64,000 nt of DNA from assembly GCA_035556195.1 (NCBI GenBank), contig DATMFK010000009.1:62001-126000 (forward strand), given 5' to 3'. Shown here one piece after another: positions 25,505-35,146 of this stretch. The DNA is from G016756615 sp035556195. Its GTDB lineage: Bacteria; Pseudomonadota; Alphaproteobacteria; Rhizobiales; Rhizobiaceae. Each line of letters starts with the position of its first letter. Position 1 is the first letter of the stretch. The position numbers and the translations under genes are program-made. The notes below the pieces were generated by a model that ran no database searches, was not told the DNA's origin, and saw nothing but the letters and a program-made list of their open reading frames with translations.

Positions 25505-27688
25505 TCAAAGAAAGCTCTGTGGGTCGATATCGACCTGAACCCTGACGGAGCCGCGCTGCCGGGGCCCGTTCTCCAGGAGCGCCCGGATGAACCCCTGCAT
25601 GTCCGAGCGGCGCTCGCCATGGACGAGCAGCCGAAAGCGATGGCGCCCTCCAACCAGCGCCAGCGGCGCCTCGGCCGGGCCGAGGATCTGGATGTCCTTC
25701 GCCGGCGGCGCGGCCCGGCGGAGCTGTCGGGCATGGATTTCGGCCTCGGCCCTCGTCGCCGCCGAAACGATGATACCGGCCAGCCGGCCGAAGGGCGGCA
25801 GATGGGCGATCTCGCGTTCGGCCGTTTCGCGTTCGTAGAACGCTTCAGCGTCACCCGACACGATCGCCCGCATCACCGGGTGATCGGGTTGATAGGTCTG
25901 CAGCAGGCCGAGGCTTTTCTTGCCCGTCCGCCCGGCACGCCCGGTGACCTGGGACAGGAGCTGGAAAGTGCGCTCGGCGGCCCGCGGGTCGCCATTGGCG
26001 AGCCCGAGATCGGCGTCGATCACGCCGACGAGCGTCATGTTCGGGAAATTGTGGCCCTTGGCGACGAGCTGCGTGCCGATGACGATGTCGGCCTCGCCAT
26101 TGGCGATGGCCTCGAGCTCGAGCCGCAGCCGCTTCACCCCGCCGAGCATGTCGGAAGACAGCACGATGGTGCGCGCCTGCGGGAAATGGCCGACCACCTC
26201 CTCGGCGATCCGTTCGACACCCGGACCGCAGGCCACAAGGTGATCGAAGGTTCCGCATTCGGGGCAGGCCTCCGGACGCGTCTCGTTGTGCCCGCAATGA
26301 TGGCAGACGAGTTGCCCGCGAAAGCGGTGCTCGACAAGCCAGGCCGAGCAGACCGGGCAGCCGAAGCGGTGCCCGCAAACACGGCAGAGCGTGAGGGGCG
26401 CATAGCCCCGTCGGTTGAGGAAGAGCAGCGACTGCTCGCCGCGTTCGAGGGTCCTGCCCATCTCTTCCAGCAGGACCGGCGACAGGAAGCCGCCGCGCGC
26501 GGGGGGCGAGCGGCGCATGTCCACAGCCCTGAGATGCGGAAGCGCGGCCTGCGCATAGCGGCCGGAAAGGACGACCCGCCGATAGCGCCCCTGAAAGGCG
26601 TTGACCCGGCTTTCGAGCGATGGCGTGGCCGAGGCGAGCACGACCGGGAAGTTGCCGAGACGGCCGCGTACCACGGCCATGTCGCGGGCGTTGTAGAAGA
26701 CCCGGTCCTCCTGCTTGTAGGCAGGGTCGTGCTCCTCGTCGACCACGATCATGCCGAGTTCCTGGAAGGGGAGGAACAGCGCCGAACGCGCGCCCGCGAC
26801 GACGCGGACGCTGCCCTCGGAGACCTGGCGCCAGACTCTCTCGCGCATGCGCGGCGGCAGATCCGAGTGCCATTCGGCCGGCCGGGCGCCGAAGCGATCC
26901 TGAAAGCGCTCGAGGAACGCCTGGGTCAACGCGATCTCCGGCAGCAGGATCAGCACCTGCTTGCCCTTCTCGATCGCCGCCGCGACGGCCTCGAAATAGA
27001 CTTCGGTCTTGCCCGAGCCGGTGACGCCGTCGATCAGCGTGACGCCGAAGCCGCCCGCCTCCACGCCTTCGCGCAATGCGCCGGCCGCGGCAGCCTGGTC
27101 GGTCGTGAGGTCCGGTCGCGAATAGGTCGGGTCCGGCGCGGCGACGACGGGCCGTGGCGGCAGGAAAGTCGTCTCGAACACGCCCTGCGTCCTCAGGCCA
27201 TCGATGACAGTGAGCGAGACGCCGGCGGCATGGGCAAGCCCCGAGCGCGTCCAGGCCGGCGCTTCGCCGGCAAGCTCGAGAACCCGCTGGCGCGCGGCCG
27301 TCATGCGGTCGGGCGCGACCCCGGTGTATTTCAGCCCCTCGGTCCACGGCTCGGGATCGAAGGCCTCCGGAGCACGCAGGAACATGCGCGCCACCATGCC
27401 TGGCGGCGAAAGTGTATAGGCCGCGATCCAGTCGACGAAACGCCGCGCCGCATGGTCGAGCGGCGGACAGTCGAAAACCTGCGCGATGGCACGCAGCTTT
27501 CGCGGCTCGACGGCTTCGCCGGGCCCGTCCCAGACGACGCCCGCCACCTCGCGCGGCCCCAGGGGAACACGCACGATCGAGCCCGGCACCACCATCATGT
27601 CGTCGGGCACCGCATAGGTGTAGGGGCGCTCGGCCGGCATCGGCACGAGGACGGGCGCGGCGCGCAATCTGGGCGAATCTTGCTTCAT
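25505..27688 (-). CDS. priA: Primosomal helicase PriA
   Basis: A 727-residue replication-restart helicase. The N-terminal DNA-binding domain (PYTYAVPDDMMVVPGSIVRV) precedes a superfamily 2 helicase core with Walker A GVTGSGKTEVYFEA and Walker B VDEEHDPAYKQE. Eight zinc-binding cysteines lie between about residues 430 and 475 (CRVCGHRFGCPVC, then CHHCGHNE and CPECG). It loads the replicative helicase at stalled forks. Upstream of atpH, priA is a common neighbour in rhizobia. All motifs are intact. Confidence 0.96.
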   Translation of the reverse strand: MKQDSPRLRAAPVLVPMPAERPYTYAVPDDMMVVPGSIVRVPLGPREVAGVVWDGPGEAVEPRKLRAIAQVFDCPPLDHAARRFVDWIAAYTLSPPGMVARMFLRAPEAFDPEPWTEGLKYTGVAPDRMTAARQRVLELAGEAPAWTRSGLAHAAGVSLTVIDGLRTQGVFETTFLPPRPVVAAPDPTYSRPDLTTDQAAAAGALREGVEAGGFGVTLIDGVTGSGKTEVYFEAVAAAIEKGKQVLILLPEIALTQAFLERFQDRFGARPAEWHSDLPPRMRERVWRQVSEGSVRVVAGARSALFLPFQELGMIVVDEEHDPAYKQEDRVFYNARDMAVVRGRLGNFPVVLASATPSLESRVNAFQGRYRRVVLSGRYAQAALPHLRAVDMRRSPPARGGFLSPVLLEEMGRTLERGEQSLLFLNRRGYAPLTLCRVCGHRFGCPVCSAWLVEHRFRGQLVCHHCGHNETRPEACPECGTFDHLVACGPGVERIAEEVVGHFPQARTIVLSSDMLGGVKRLRLELEAIANGEADIVIGTQLVAKGHNFPNMTLVGVIDADLGLANGDPRAAERTFQLLSQVTGRAGRTGKKSLGLLQTYQPDHPVMRAIVSGDAEAFYERETAEREIAHLPPFGRLAGIIVSAATRAEAEIHARQLRRAAPPAKDIQILGPAEAPLALVGGRHRFRLLVHGERRSDMQGFIRALLENGPRQRGSVRVQVDIDPQSFL

Positions 27689-27775
27689 TGCGCGTGACCT
27701 TGCCTCGAACTTGGTCTAGAGCAAAGGCCAAAAGGGGCGGCCCTTCGCCGCCGGCTCACTCGCAAGGAGACCGTC

Positions 27776-28429
27776 ATGAAATTCTTTGTTGACACTGCAG
27801 ATGTGAAGGAGATCCGCGAGCTGAACGATCTCGGCCTTCTCGACGGCGTGACGACCAACCCGTCCCTGATCCTGAAGTCCGGCCGCGACATCAAGGAGGT
27901 CACCCGCGAAATCTGCGAGATCGTCGCCGGGCCGGTTTCGGCCGAGGTGACGGCGACCGAATATGAGGAGATGATGCGGGAGGCGGCGGTGCTCGCCCGG
28001 ATCGCCGACAACATCTGCATCAAGCTGCCGCTGACGCTGGACGGGCTCAGGGCCTGCAAGGCGCTGACATCGGATGGCCATAAGGTCAACGTCACGCTGT
28101 GCTTCTCGGCCAACCAGGCCCTGCTCGCCGCCAAGGCCGGCGCGACCTTCATTTCGCCCTTCATCGGCCGCATCGACGACATCGGCATCGACGGGATGGA
28201 ATTGATCTCCGAGATCCGCACGATCTACGACAATTACGACTTCAAGACCGAGATCCTGGCTGCTTCCATCCGCACCGTGAACCACGTGAAGCAGGCAGCG
28301 CTGATCGGCGCCGACGTGGCAACCGTGCCGCCGGCGACGCTGAAGGCCCTGGTCAAGCACCCCCTCACCGACCGGGGGCTGGAGATGTTCCTGGCCGACT
28401 GGGCCAAGACCGGCCAGAAGATCGGCTGA
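27776..28429 (+). CDS. Fructose-6-phosphate aldolase / transaldolase (TalC/FSA type)
   Basis: A 217-residue TIM-barrel aldolase, the short class of transaldolases. It starts MKFFVDTADVKEIRELNDLG, carries the Schiff-base lysine in NICIKLPLT (about residue 84), and ISPFIGRIDDIGIDG follows. Whether the main reaction is transaldolase or fructose-6-phosphate aldolase depends on a few residues I cannot settle from motif inspection. It sits divergent from priA, a common rhizobial arrangement. AAGGAGACCGTC provides a good ribosome site. Confidence 0.92.
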   Translation: MKFFVDTADVKEIRELNDLGLLDGVTTNPSLILKSGRDIKEVTREICEIVAGPVSAEVTATEYEEMMREAAVLARIADNICIKLPLTLDGLRACKALTSDGHKVNVTLCFSANQALLAAKAGATFISPFIGRIDDIGIDGMELISEIRTIYDNYDFKTEILAASIRTVNHVKQAALIGADVATVPPATLKALVKHPLTDRGLEMFLADWAKTGQKIG

Positions 28430-28433
28430 GCCC

Positions 28434-29237
28434 ATGAGCACGAGCGTCGCAGCCGAAATCCTGGCGGCGCTCGATGCCGGGACGCAGATCGCGCCCGTCA
28501 CGGAGCGTGTGCCGGCCTTCGACAAGCAGGCCGGCTACGCGGTCGCCGCTCAGCTGCGCGGCCTGCGCCTGGCGCGCGGCGAAACGGCGATTGGCCGGAA
28601 GATCGGCTTCACCAACCGGGACATCTGGGCCGAATACAGCGTCTACGAGCCGCTCTGGGGCGATGTCTACGACAGCACGCTGCACGACATCGACCCCGGC
28701 GCGTCGATCCGGGTGTCGCATCTTCCGGAACCACGCATCGAGCCGGAGATCGTGCTCGGTCTCGGCCAGGATATCCATCCCGGCATGGGTGTCGACGACA
28801 TCGCCCAGTCCATCGAATGGGTCGCCCACGGCTTCGAGATCGTGCAGTCCGTCTTTCCCGGCTGGCGCTTCACGGTCGCGGACTGCATCGCCGATGGCGG
28901 GCTCCATGGGGCCTTGTTCCTGGGGCCGCGGCGGCTGCTGCGTCATGAAGAGCAGGGCGGACTGGCAGCGTCACTCTCGAAGCTGCAGGTCGTTCTTCAC
29001 CGCGACGGGACGAGAATCGACGAAGGCAGTGGTGCGAATGTCCTCGACGGCCCCATTCACGCGCTGGGATATCTCGCGCAAGTCCTTGCCGACGACCGGC
29101 TCAACCCGCCGCTCCGCAAGGGCGAGCTCGTCACGACCGGCACGATGACCAGGGCCTTCCCGGTCAAGCCCGGCGAACGCTGGTCGACGACGATCAGCGG
29201 CTTCGACCTTCCTGGCCTGTCCGTCGAGATCGTCTGA
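28434..29237 (+). CDS. 2-keto-4-pentenoate hydratase family protein
   Basis: A 267-residue protein of the fumarylacetoacetase/hydratase fold. Recognisable parts are GRKIGFTNRDIWAEYSVYEP, PRIEPEIVLGLGQD (metal ligands E-x-E), and the C-terminal LVTTGTMTRAFPVKPGERW. Members hydrate 2-oxopent-4-enoate in aromatic meta-cleavage or decarboxylate oxalocrotonate. No ring-cleavage gene is nearby, so the local role is unclear. It follows the aldolase gene by four bases and is surely co-transcribed with it. Confidence 0.85.
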   Translation: MSTSVAAEILAALDAGTQIAPVTERVPAFDKQAGYAVAAQLRGLRLARGETAIGRKIGFTNRDIWAEYSVYEPLWGDVYDSTLHDIDPGASIRVSHLPEPRIEPEIVLGLGQDIHPGMGVDDIAQSIEWVAHGFEIVQSVFPGWRFTVADCIADGGLHGALFLGPRRLLRHEEQGGLAASLSKLQVVLHRDGTRIDEGSGANVLDGPIHALGYLAQVLADDRLNPPLRKGELVTTGTMTRAFPVKPGERWSTTISGFDLPGLSVEIV

Positions 29238-29360
29238 TCCACCGCCTTCACTGCTGTCACTGCCCCTGGATGTGGACACATCGGACGGCGCCTTCTGGAA
29301 CACCCCTCATCCGAAAGCGCCCCGCAATCTGAACGTCCCTCTTGACGGCGAGAGGTCATA

Positions 29361-30269
29361 TCACTTCGCCGGCAGGGGAAGCCCTCTGAACTCCGCGTCG
29401 GGATCGGCCGCCAGTTCATGGACGGCGTAGTGTTGCAGCCGGGCCGTCACTTCGGACGCATCCCCGCCGAGCGCTTCCACCGGAACCGGCTTGCCGATGG
29501 TGACAGAGAAGGGCTTGCTCTTCTTGTTCAGGAATTCGTGGAAGATCGTGATGTCACGCAATTCGGTGGAGTATTTCGAGAGCAGATAAAAAAGGCCCGA
29601 ATTGCGCGCCGAAAGATTGGCCGGCACGATCGGGAAATTGTAGCGCCGTGCCAGCGCCACGACCGAATTCTGCCACGGCCGCTCCGTCAGGCGATCCACG
29701 TGCCAATAGGCGATCCGCCCCGAGGGGAAGAGCACGATAGCCTTGTCGGCGGCGAAGGCTTTCGCCGTCATCTCCAGCGTGTCGCGGCTCTTGGCATGGC
29801 TTTTCTCCCCGGGCCGCCACTCCACGGGGATGATGATGTCGCGAAACCCTGGCGCCGCGCGCTGCGCGTCGCGATTGGCGAAGATCGCCATGTCCGGCCG
29901 CACGTTCTTGAGCACGTCGAACACCGCGATCCCGTCGGCGATGCCGGTCGGATGGCTTGGCGCCAGGATGAATCCGCCGCGACGCGGCAGGTTCTCGAGA
30001 CCGCGCACGGTTATCTTGAGATCCAGGAGCTTGCTGAGATGGCTGAACGCGTCCCAGCCCGACATGTCGGCGACGGCGTCGCACATGCGCACCGCCTGCC
30101 GGTAGTGAAAGAAGCGCAGGAGCAGAGGCTTGGCGAGCGGCCACAGGAAATGCTTGGAAAGCTGGACCGAACGCTCGTCGATCAGTTGATCGACGATGTG
30201 CCTGCCCGCCCGCTTGCCGCCTTGCCTCGCGCCATCCGCCACGGCGACCGGCCCGCTCCTCGAATCCAT
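29361..30269 (-). CDS. PlsC-like acyltransferase
   Basis: A 302-residue acyltransferase of the lysophospholipid/glycerol-phosphate superfamily. The catalytic block is ILAPSHPTGIADGIAVFDVL (an H-x5-D variant of HX4D, near residue 112) and the acyl-acceptor block is IVLFPSGRIAYW. There is no clear transmembrane helix at the start. ATG 30269 has GGAAGG eight bases upstream; the open frame reaches to 30326 but that part is not conserved-looking. Its acceptor lipid is not known. It follows lptE on the same strand by about 100 bases. Confidence 0.8.
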   Translation of the reverse strand: MDSRSGPVAVADGARQGGKRAGRHIVDQLIDERSVQLSKHFLWPLAKPLLLRFFHYRQAVRMCDAVADMSGWDAFSHLSKLLDLKITVRGLENLPRRGGFILAPSHPTGIADGIAVFDVLKNVRPDMAIFANRDAQRAAPGFRDIIIPVEWRPGEKSHAKSRDTLEMTAKAFAADKAIVLFPSGRIAYWHVDRLTERPWQNSVVALARRYNFPIVPANLSARNSGLFYLLSKYSTELRDITIFHEFLNKKSKPFSVTIGKPVPVEALGGDASEVTARLQHYAVHELAADPDAEFRGLPLPAK

Positions 30270-30368
30270 GAGGTCAACCTTCCTGCCGCTCCTCCGTGGC
30301 CGACACCGGTGACAGTGCCATGACATTCACGGGCATAGCCAAGGACCGGTCTGGCGCGGCAAGCCACA

Positions 30369-30929
30369 TCACTTCCGGGTGATGTCCTGCGCGACCGCGA
30401 GATTCAGCATTTCGGCGAGCTCGCGTGCCGCACGATTCTCGGCGTCGCGCTGGGCGCGAAGCGCCGCGAACTCCTGGGCCGGCACGTCGAAGGAGGAGGT
30501 CACCTGGCGGCGCCCGGTCGCCACCACCTCACCGGTCTTGGCCCTCTTGATCGCATAGGAGCCGATCATCGTGACGGTCGAGGCCGTCGGCTCCTCGTCG
30601 AGGGTCGTGACCTGGACGGTCGCCGAGAATTCGACGATGCTCGCCACGTTAAGTTCGAGCGAATATTCCGGCGACGACGGCGCGGCCGCGCCGCCATACA
30701 GCAGGAAGATCAGATGGTTGCGGACTTCCTGGGCCTGGCGGGTGGAAACCGGCTTGATGCTTATCGACGACACCCGGGAAGCCGTCGACATGCCGGCGGT
30801 CCCTTCGGGCGGGTTGTAGTAGAGCGGCCGCACGGTGCAGGCCTGCAGCGCCATGGCGGAAGCGATCAGGGCCAGGCCGACCAGCCCGCCCCTCTTTACC
30901 GGATTGCTCTTCCGCTCAGGCGACGACAT
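30369..30929 (-). CDS. lptE: LPS-assembly lipoprotein LptE
   Basis: A 186-residue outer-membrane lipoprotein that plugs LptD and helps place lipopolysaccharide in the outer leaflet. The signal peptide ends in the lipobox LQAC with the modified cysteine at residue 31, followed by TVRPLYY as in alphaproteobacterial LptE. The start lies within the last codons of leuS (14-base overlap). In many rhizobia holA follows lptE; here an acyltransferase follows instead. Confidence 0.88.
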   Translation of the reverse strand: MSSPERKSNPVKRGGLVGLALIASAMALQACTVRPLYYNPPEGTAGMSTASRVSSISIKPVSTRQAQEVRNHLIFLLYGGAAAPSSPEYSLELNVASIVEFSATVQVTTLDEEPTASTVTMIGSYAIKRAKTGEVVATGRRQVTSSFDVPAQEFAALRAQRDAENRAARELAEMLNLAVAQDITRK

Positions 30930-33561
30930 TCACGATCCTCTGCGGGACGACGATGACCTTGCGCGGCGGCTTTCCTTCCAGCGCCTTCTGAACGAAATCG
31001 AGCGCCAGCACCGCCTGTTCCACCGCACCTTGATCTGCGTCGCGAGCGATTGTCAAATCTCCGCGCTTCTTGCCGTTGATCTGGACGGGCATGACGATCT
31101 CGTTGTCGAGCGTCAGCGCCGCATCGAACGTCGGCCATTCACGGTCGCCGGCGAGGCCGGCCCCGCCAAGCGCCTCCCAGCACTCCTCGGCCAGATGCGG
31201 CATCATCGGCGCAAACAGCGCGACGAGGATTTCGATCGCTTCGCGCAAGGCGGGCAGAGCGGCCGGGTCGCCCTTGCCGTCAGGCTGGGCGGCCAGCGGC
31301 GCCTGGAGCGCGTTCACGAGTTCGTAGATGCGGGCCACCGCCTTGTTGAAGGAGAGCTTCTCGATGTCCTGTCCGACAGCCTTGAGCGCCTTGTGGGCGG
31401 CCTTGGAAATCGCCGCGGCCTCGCCCTCCGCGGCCGCCTTCGGGGTCACTCCCTTCAATTGCGGGGCGGCTTCCGAGACGAGCCGCCAGACGCGCTGCAC
31501 GAAGCGATGGGCGCCTTCGACACCAGCCTCGGTCCAGATCACGTCGCGATCCGGCGGCGAGTCCGAGAGCATGAACCAGCGCGCCGTGTCGGCGCCGTAG
31601 CTCGCGATGATGTCGTCGGGGTCGACGACATTCTTCTTCGACTTCGACATCTTCTCGATCGAGCCGATCTCGACCGGCGCGCCATTCGAGATCAGCGTGG
31701 CGCGCCGCTTGCCGTCGATCTCCTCGACCCTGACCTCGGCAGGCGTCACCCAGGCGGCATTCTGCCCGGTGCCGATCCGGTACGTTTCGTGGACCACCAT
31801 GCCCTGCGTGAAAAGGCCCTCGAAAGGCTCGGTCACCTCGCTGAGATGCCCCGTCGCCTTCATGGCGCGCGTGAAGAAGCGCGAATAGAGCAGGTGCAGG
31901 ATCGCATGCTCGATGCCGCCAATATACTGGTTGACCGGCAGCCATCCCTTCGGCCCGTCCGCGTCGACGAGCGTCGTCGGCTGGGCCTCGTTCCAGGGAT
32001 CGGTGAAGCGCGCGAAATACCAGGACGAATCGACGAAGGTATCCATCGTATCGGTATCGCGCCGCGCCGGCTTGCCGCAGTTCGGGCAGTCGACATGCTT
32101 CCAGCTCGGGTGGTGATCGAGCGGGTTGCCCGGCCGATCGAAGCTGACGTCAGTCGGCAGCACGACCGGGAGCGCGCCTTCCGGCACCGGCACGGCGCCG
32201 CAGGCTTCGCAATGGATGACCGGGATCGGGCAGCCCCAATAGCGCTGGCGCGAGATCAGCCAGTCGCGCAGGCGGAACTGCACCTTGCGCTCGCCCATCG
32301 GCCGACCGCCGATCGTCACGCCAGAAAGCCGCGTCGCGACCTCCTCGAATGCCTGCTTCGGCGTCAGACCGTCGAGAAAGCGCGAATTGATCATCACGCC
32401 GTCGTCCACATAGGCCTCTTCCGTGATCTGGAAGGTCGCGGCGTCGGCGCCTTCGGGCATGACGACCGGCACCACCGGAAGCCCGTATTTGTTGGCGAAA
32501 TCGAGGTCGCGCTGGTCACCGGACGGGCAACCGAAGATGGCTCCCGTGCCGTACTCCATCAGCACGAAATTCGCGACATAGACCGGCAGCCTCCAGTCGG
32601 GATCGAAGGGATGAACCACGCGAATCCCCGTATCGAAGCCCTTCTTCTCGGCTGTCTCGAGCGCGGCCACCGAAGTCCCCATGTGGCGGATCTCGGAGAT
32701 GAACTCGGCCAGCGCCGGATTCGACTCGGCTGCCTTCCTGGCCAGCGGATGGTCGGCGGCGATCGCCATGAAGGACGCGCCGAAGATCGTGTCGGGCCGG
32801 GTCGTATAGACTTCGACCTCGGTCTCGCCGGCGGGCGCGGTTCCCTGCGCGAGAGGCCAGCGGATCAGCATGCCCTCCGAGCGTCCGATCCAGTTCTGCT
32901 GCATGAGGCGGACCTTCTCGGGCCAGCGATCGAGCGTTTCGAGGCTGTCGAGCAGCTCCTGGGACATGGACGTGATCTTGAAGAACCACTGGGTCAGATC
33001 GCGCTGCTCGACCGGTGCGCCCGATCGCCAGCCCCGTCCGTCGATCACCTGTTCGTTGGCGAGCACGGTCATGTCGACCGGATCCCAGTTGACCTTGGCC
33101 GATTTGCGTTCCACGAGCCCCGCACGCCAGAAGTCCAGGAACATCTTCTGCTGATGCCGATAGTAGCTCGGGTCACAGGTCGCGAACTCGCGGGCCCAGT
33201 CGAGCGACAGGCCCATCGTCTTCAACTGGCCCTTCATCGTCTCGATATTCGCATAGGTCCAATCGCGAGGATTGACCTTGTTGTCGCGCGCCGCGTTCTC
33301 GGCCGGCAGGCCGAAAGCATCCCAGCCCATCGGATGAAGCACGTTGTAACCCTTGGCGCGGCGGAAGCGCGCGACCACGTCGCCCATCGTGTAGTTGCGC
33401 ACGTGGCCCATATGGATGCGTCCCGACGGATAAGGGAACATCTCGAGCACGTAGTATTTCGGGCGCGGATCGTCGTTCTTCGTCTCGAAGAGCTTGGCGT
33501 CCGCCCAGGCCTTCTGCCATTTGGGTTCGGAAGCGCGAGGATTGTATCGTTCGGTTGCCAT
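30916..33561 (-). CDS. leuS: Leucyl-tRNA synthetase
   Basis: An 881-residue class I synthetase that charges tRNA-Leu. The HIGH-type motif is in MFPYPSGRIHMGHVRNYT near residue 50, the editing (CP1) domain occupies about 225-415, and the KMSKS loop is EKMSKSKKN near residue 630. The C-terminal tRNA-binding part ends at RIVNVVA. The start MATERYNPRASEPKWQ at 33561 matches the family; the open frame extends 16 codons further but that part is not family-like. Confidence 0.97.
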   Translation of the reverse strand: MATERYNPRASEPKWQKAWADAKLFETKNDDPRPKYYVLEMFPYPSGRIHMGHVRNYTMGDVVARFRRAKGYNVLHPMGWDAFGLPAENAARDNKVNPRDWTYANIETMKGQLKTMGLSLDWAREFATCDPSYYRHQQKMFLDFWRAGLVERKSAKVNWDPVDMTVLANEQVIDGRGWRSGAPVEQRDLTQWFFKITSMSQELLDSLETLDRWPEKVRLMQQNWIGRSEGMLIRWPLAQGTAPAGETEVEVYTTRPDTIFGASFMAIAADHPLARKAAESNPALAEFISEIRHMGTSVAALETAEKKGFDTGIRVVHPFDPDWRLPVYVANFVLMEYGTGAIFGCPSGDQRDLDFANKYGLPVVPVVMPEGADAATFQITEEAYVDDGVMINSRFLDGLTPKQAFEEVATRLSGVTIGGRPMGERKVQFRLRDWLISRQRYWGCPIPVIHCEACGAVPVPEGALPVVLPTDVSFDRPGNPLDHHPSWKHVDCPNCGKPARRDTDTMDTFVDSSWYFARFTDPWNEAQPTTLVDADGPKGWLPVNQYIGGIEHAILHLLYSRFFTRAMKATGHLSEVTEPFEGLFTQGMVVHETYRIGTGQNAAWVTPAEVRVEEIDGKRRATLISNGAPVEIGSIEKMSKSKKNVVDPDDIIASYGADTARWFMLSDSPPDRDVIWTEAGVEGAHRFVQRVWRLVSEAAPQLKGVTPKAAAEGEAAAISKAAHKALKAVGQDIEKLSFNKAVARIYELVNALQAPLAAQPDGKGDPAALPALREAIEILVALFAPMMPHLAEECWEALGGAGLAGDREWPTFDAALTLDNEIVMPVQINGKKRGDLTIARDADQGAVEQAVLALDFVQKALEGKPPRKVIVVPQRIVNVVA

Positions 33562-33718
33562 GCCCGGATTTTCACTTAAAAGACATGCGGGAAACCGCCT
33601 GGCGCCCACGCCGCGCGGTCGGAAGCTTGGTCCGGGTCTTCACCATGGATTGCCGGACCCGTCAACCATATGGGCGCCGGCGGCGCCAAAATCTCGCTCT
33701 AACAGCAGGAACGAGGGC

Positions 33719-34381
33719 ATGAACGACGCGGTTGCGCGCTTGGAACAGGTAAGGGACAACATCGCTTCGGCCGAGCGCGAGGCCGGCCGCGCGTCCGGAG
33801 CGGTGACGTTGGTGGCCGTTTCCAAGACATTCGATTCCGACGCTATCGCTCCGGTCATCGAGGCGGGCCAGCGCGTCTTCGGCGAGAACCGCGTGCAGGA
33901 GGCCCAAGGCAAATGGCCGGCGCTGAAGGCCGCCCATGCCGATATCGAGCTCCATCTGATCGGCCCTCTGCAATCGAACAAGGCGAAGGAGGCCGTGGCG
34001 CTGTTCGACGTGATCGAAACGGTCGACCGCGAGAAGATCGCCGCCGAACTGGCCAAGGAAATCGCCAGGCAGGGCAAGGCGCCGAGGCTCTATGTCCAGG
34101 TCAACACCGGCTCGGAACCGCAAAAGGCGGGCGTCGACCCGCGCGAGGCGACCGCCTTCGTGAACCGCTGCCGCGACATGCATGGGCTGGCGATCGAGGG
34201 GCTGATGTGCATTCCGCCGGTTGACGAGAATCCCGGCCCTCATTTCGCTCTCCTGGAAAAGCTGGCCCGCGAGGCCGGACTGGAGAAGCTCTCGATGGGC
34301 ATGTCGAGCGACTACGAACTTGCCATCGCCTTCGGTGCGACCAGCGTGCGTGTCGGCTCGGCCATTTTCGGGGCGCGTTGA
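33719..34381 (+). CDS. yggS: PLP-binding homeostasis protein YggS (PLPBP)
   Basis: A 220-residue member of the YggS/PROSC family, a TIM-barrel PLP carrier involved in vitamin B6 and amino-acid homeostasis. The PLP lysine is in TLVAVSKTFDSD (about residue 37), then GENRVQEAQGKW, HLIGPLQSNKAKEAV and SMGMSSDYELAIAFGATSVR are the usual conserved blocks. ATG 33719 follows ACGAGGGC. A longer frame to 33494 overlaps leuS and is not expected. Divergent from leuS. Confidence 0.93.
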   Translation: MNDAVARLEQVRDNIASAEREAGRASGAVTLVAVSKTFDSDAIAPVIEAGQRVFGENRVQEAQGKWPALKAAHADIELHLIGPLQSNKAKEAVALFDVIETVDREKIAAELAKEIARQGKAPRLYVQVNTGSEPQKAGVDPREATAFVNRCRDMHGLAIEGLMCIPPVDENPGPHFALLEKLAREAGLEKLSMGMSSDYELAIAFGATSVRVGSAIFGAR

Positions 34382-34439
34382 TGCCTGCCCGGAAGTGCGC
34401 GGCGGTTTTGAACTGAAACGTAGAGCTCTCGGAGCGATC

Positions 34440-35036
34440 ATGTCCTCGACCCCTCAGGCCATCGTGTTCAGGCCTGCATCCGAAGAAGATTGCGCCCACC
34501 TGGCACTTCTGGCTGACATGGCGACGCGCCGCCTGACATCGTTCCTGTGGGGCCGGCTGGCCGAGCCCGGTCAATCGGCCTTCGAAGTCGGCCGGAACAT
34601 CATACGCAACGACGAAACCCACTACATGCATTTCAGAAACTGGCGCGTCGCGGAGCATCAGGGCCAGATCGTCGGGGCGTTGAACGGATATGTCATCCCC
34701 GCGCTTGTCGGTTCCGCAAGTGCTCCCGGAGATGTCGCAACGCCGTTGAATGAGCTGAAGGCCACGGCCGCTGGCACGTGGTACATTTCGGTTGCCGCCA
34801 TCTATCCCGAGCATCAAGGCCGGGGCTTCGGCAAGCTCCTTCTCGCCGAAGCCGAATCCATCGCGCGCTCCGCGCAAAACGACCGGCTGACACTCATGGT
34901 GGGCAGCTTCAACGAAAGGGCCCACAGGCTATATCGGCAACAAGGCTTCAGGGAATGGGACAGACGCCCCTTCTCCCCCTTTCCGGGATCGGACGAGCCT
35001 GGGGAGTGGATCTTGATGGTCAAGGACGTGGAATAA
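34440..35036 (+). CDS. GNAT family N-acetyltransferase
   Basis: A 198-residue acetyltransferase. The acetyl-CoA loop is AAIYPEHQGRGFGKLLLAEA (Q-x-x-G-x-G) at about residue 125, followed by ARSAQNDRLTLMVGSFNERA and a C-terminal RLYRQQGFREW, typical of GNAT. The substrate is unknown. It begins 58 bases after yggS on the same strand. A frame extending to 34221 overlaps yggS and is rejected. Confidence 0.85.
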   Translation: MSSTPQAIVFRPASEEDCAHLALLADMATRRLTSFLWGRLAEPGQSAFEVGRNIIRNDETHYMHFRNWRVAEHQGQIVGALNGYVIPALVGSASAPGDVATPLNELKATAAGTWYISVAAIYPEHQGRGFGKLLLAEAESIARSAQNDRLTLMVGSFNERAHRLYRQQGFREWDRRPFSPFPGSDEPGEWILMVKDVE

Positions 35037-35146
35037 CGCTCCGGGCTCGCGTCCCCAGCCATCAGAGACGCTGACTCTATTTTCATGGCTCGATGCCAAC
35101 GGGCGATCGAACAAATGGCTGAAACAGGGCATTGGCCATGGGGACT

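Noticed and set aside
25619..27697. Plus-strand open frame of 692 codons opposite priA
   Set aside because: Antisense shadow of priA, no recognisable domain.
30835..33579. Plus-strand open frame of 914 codons opposite leuS
   Set aside because: Complete antisense overlap with an intact leuS; composition is that of a shadow frame.
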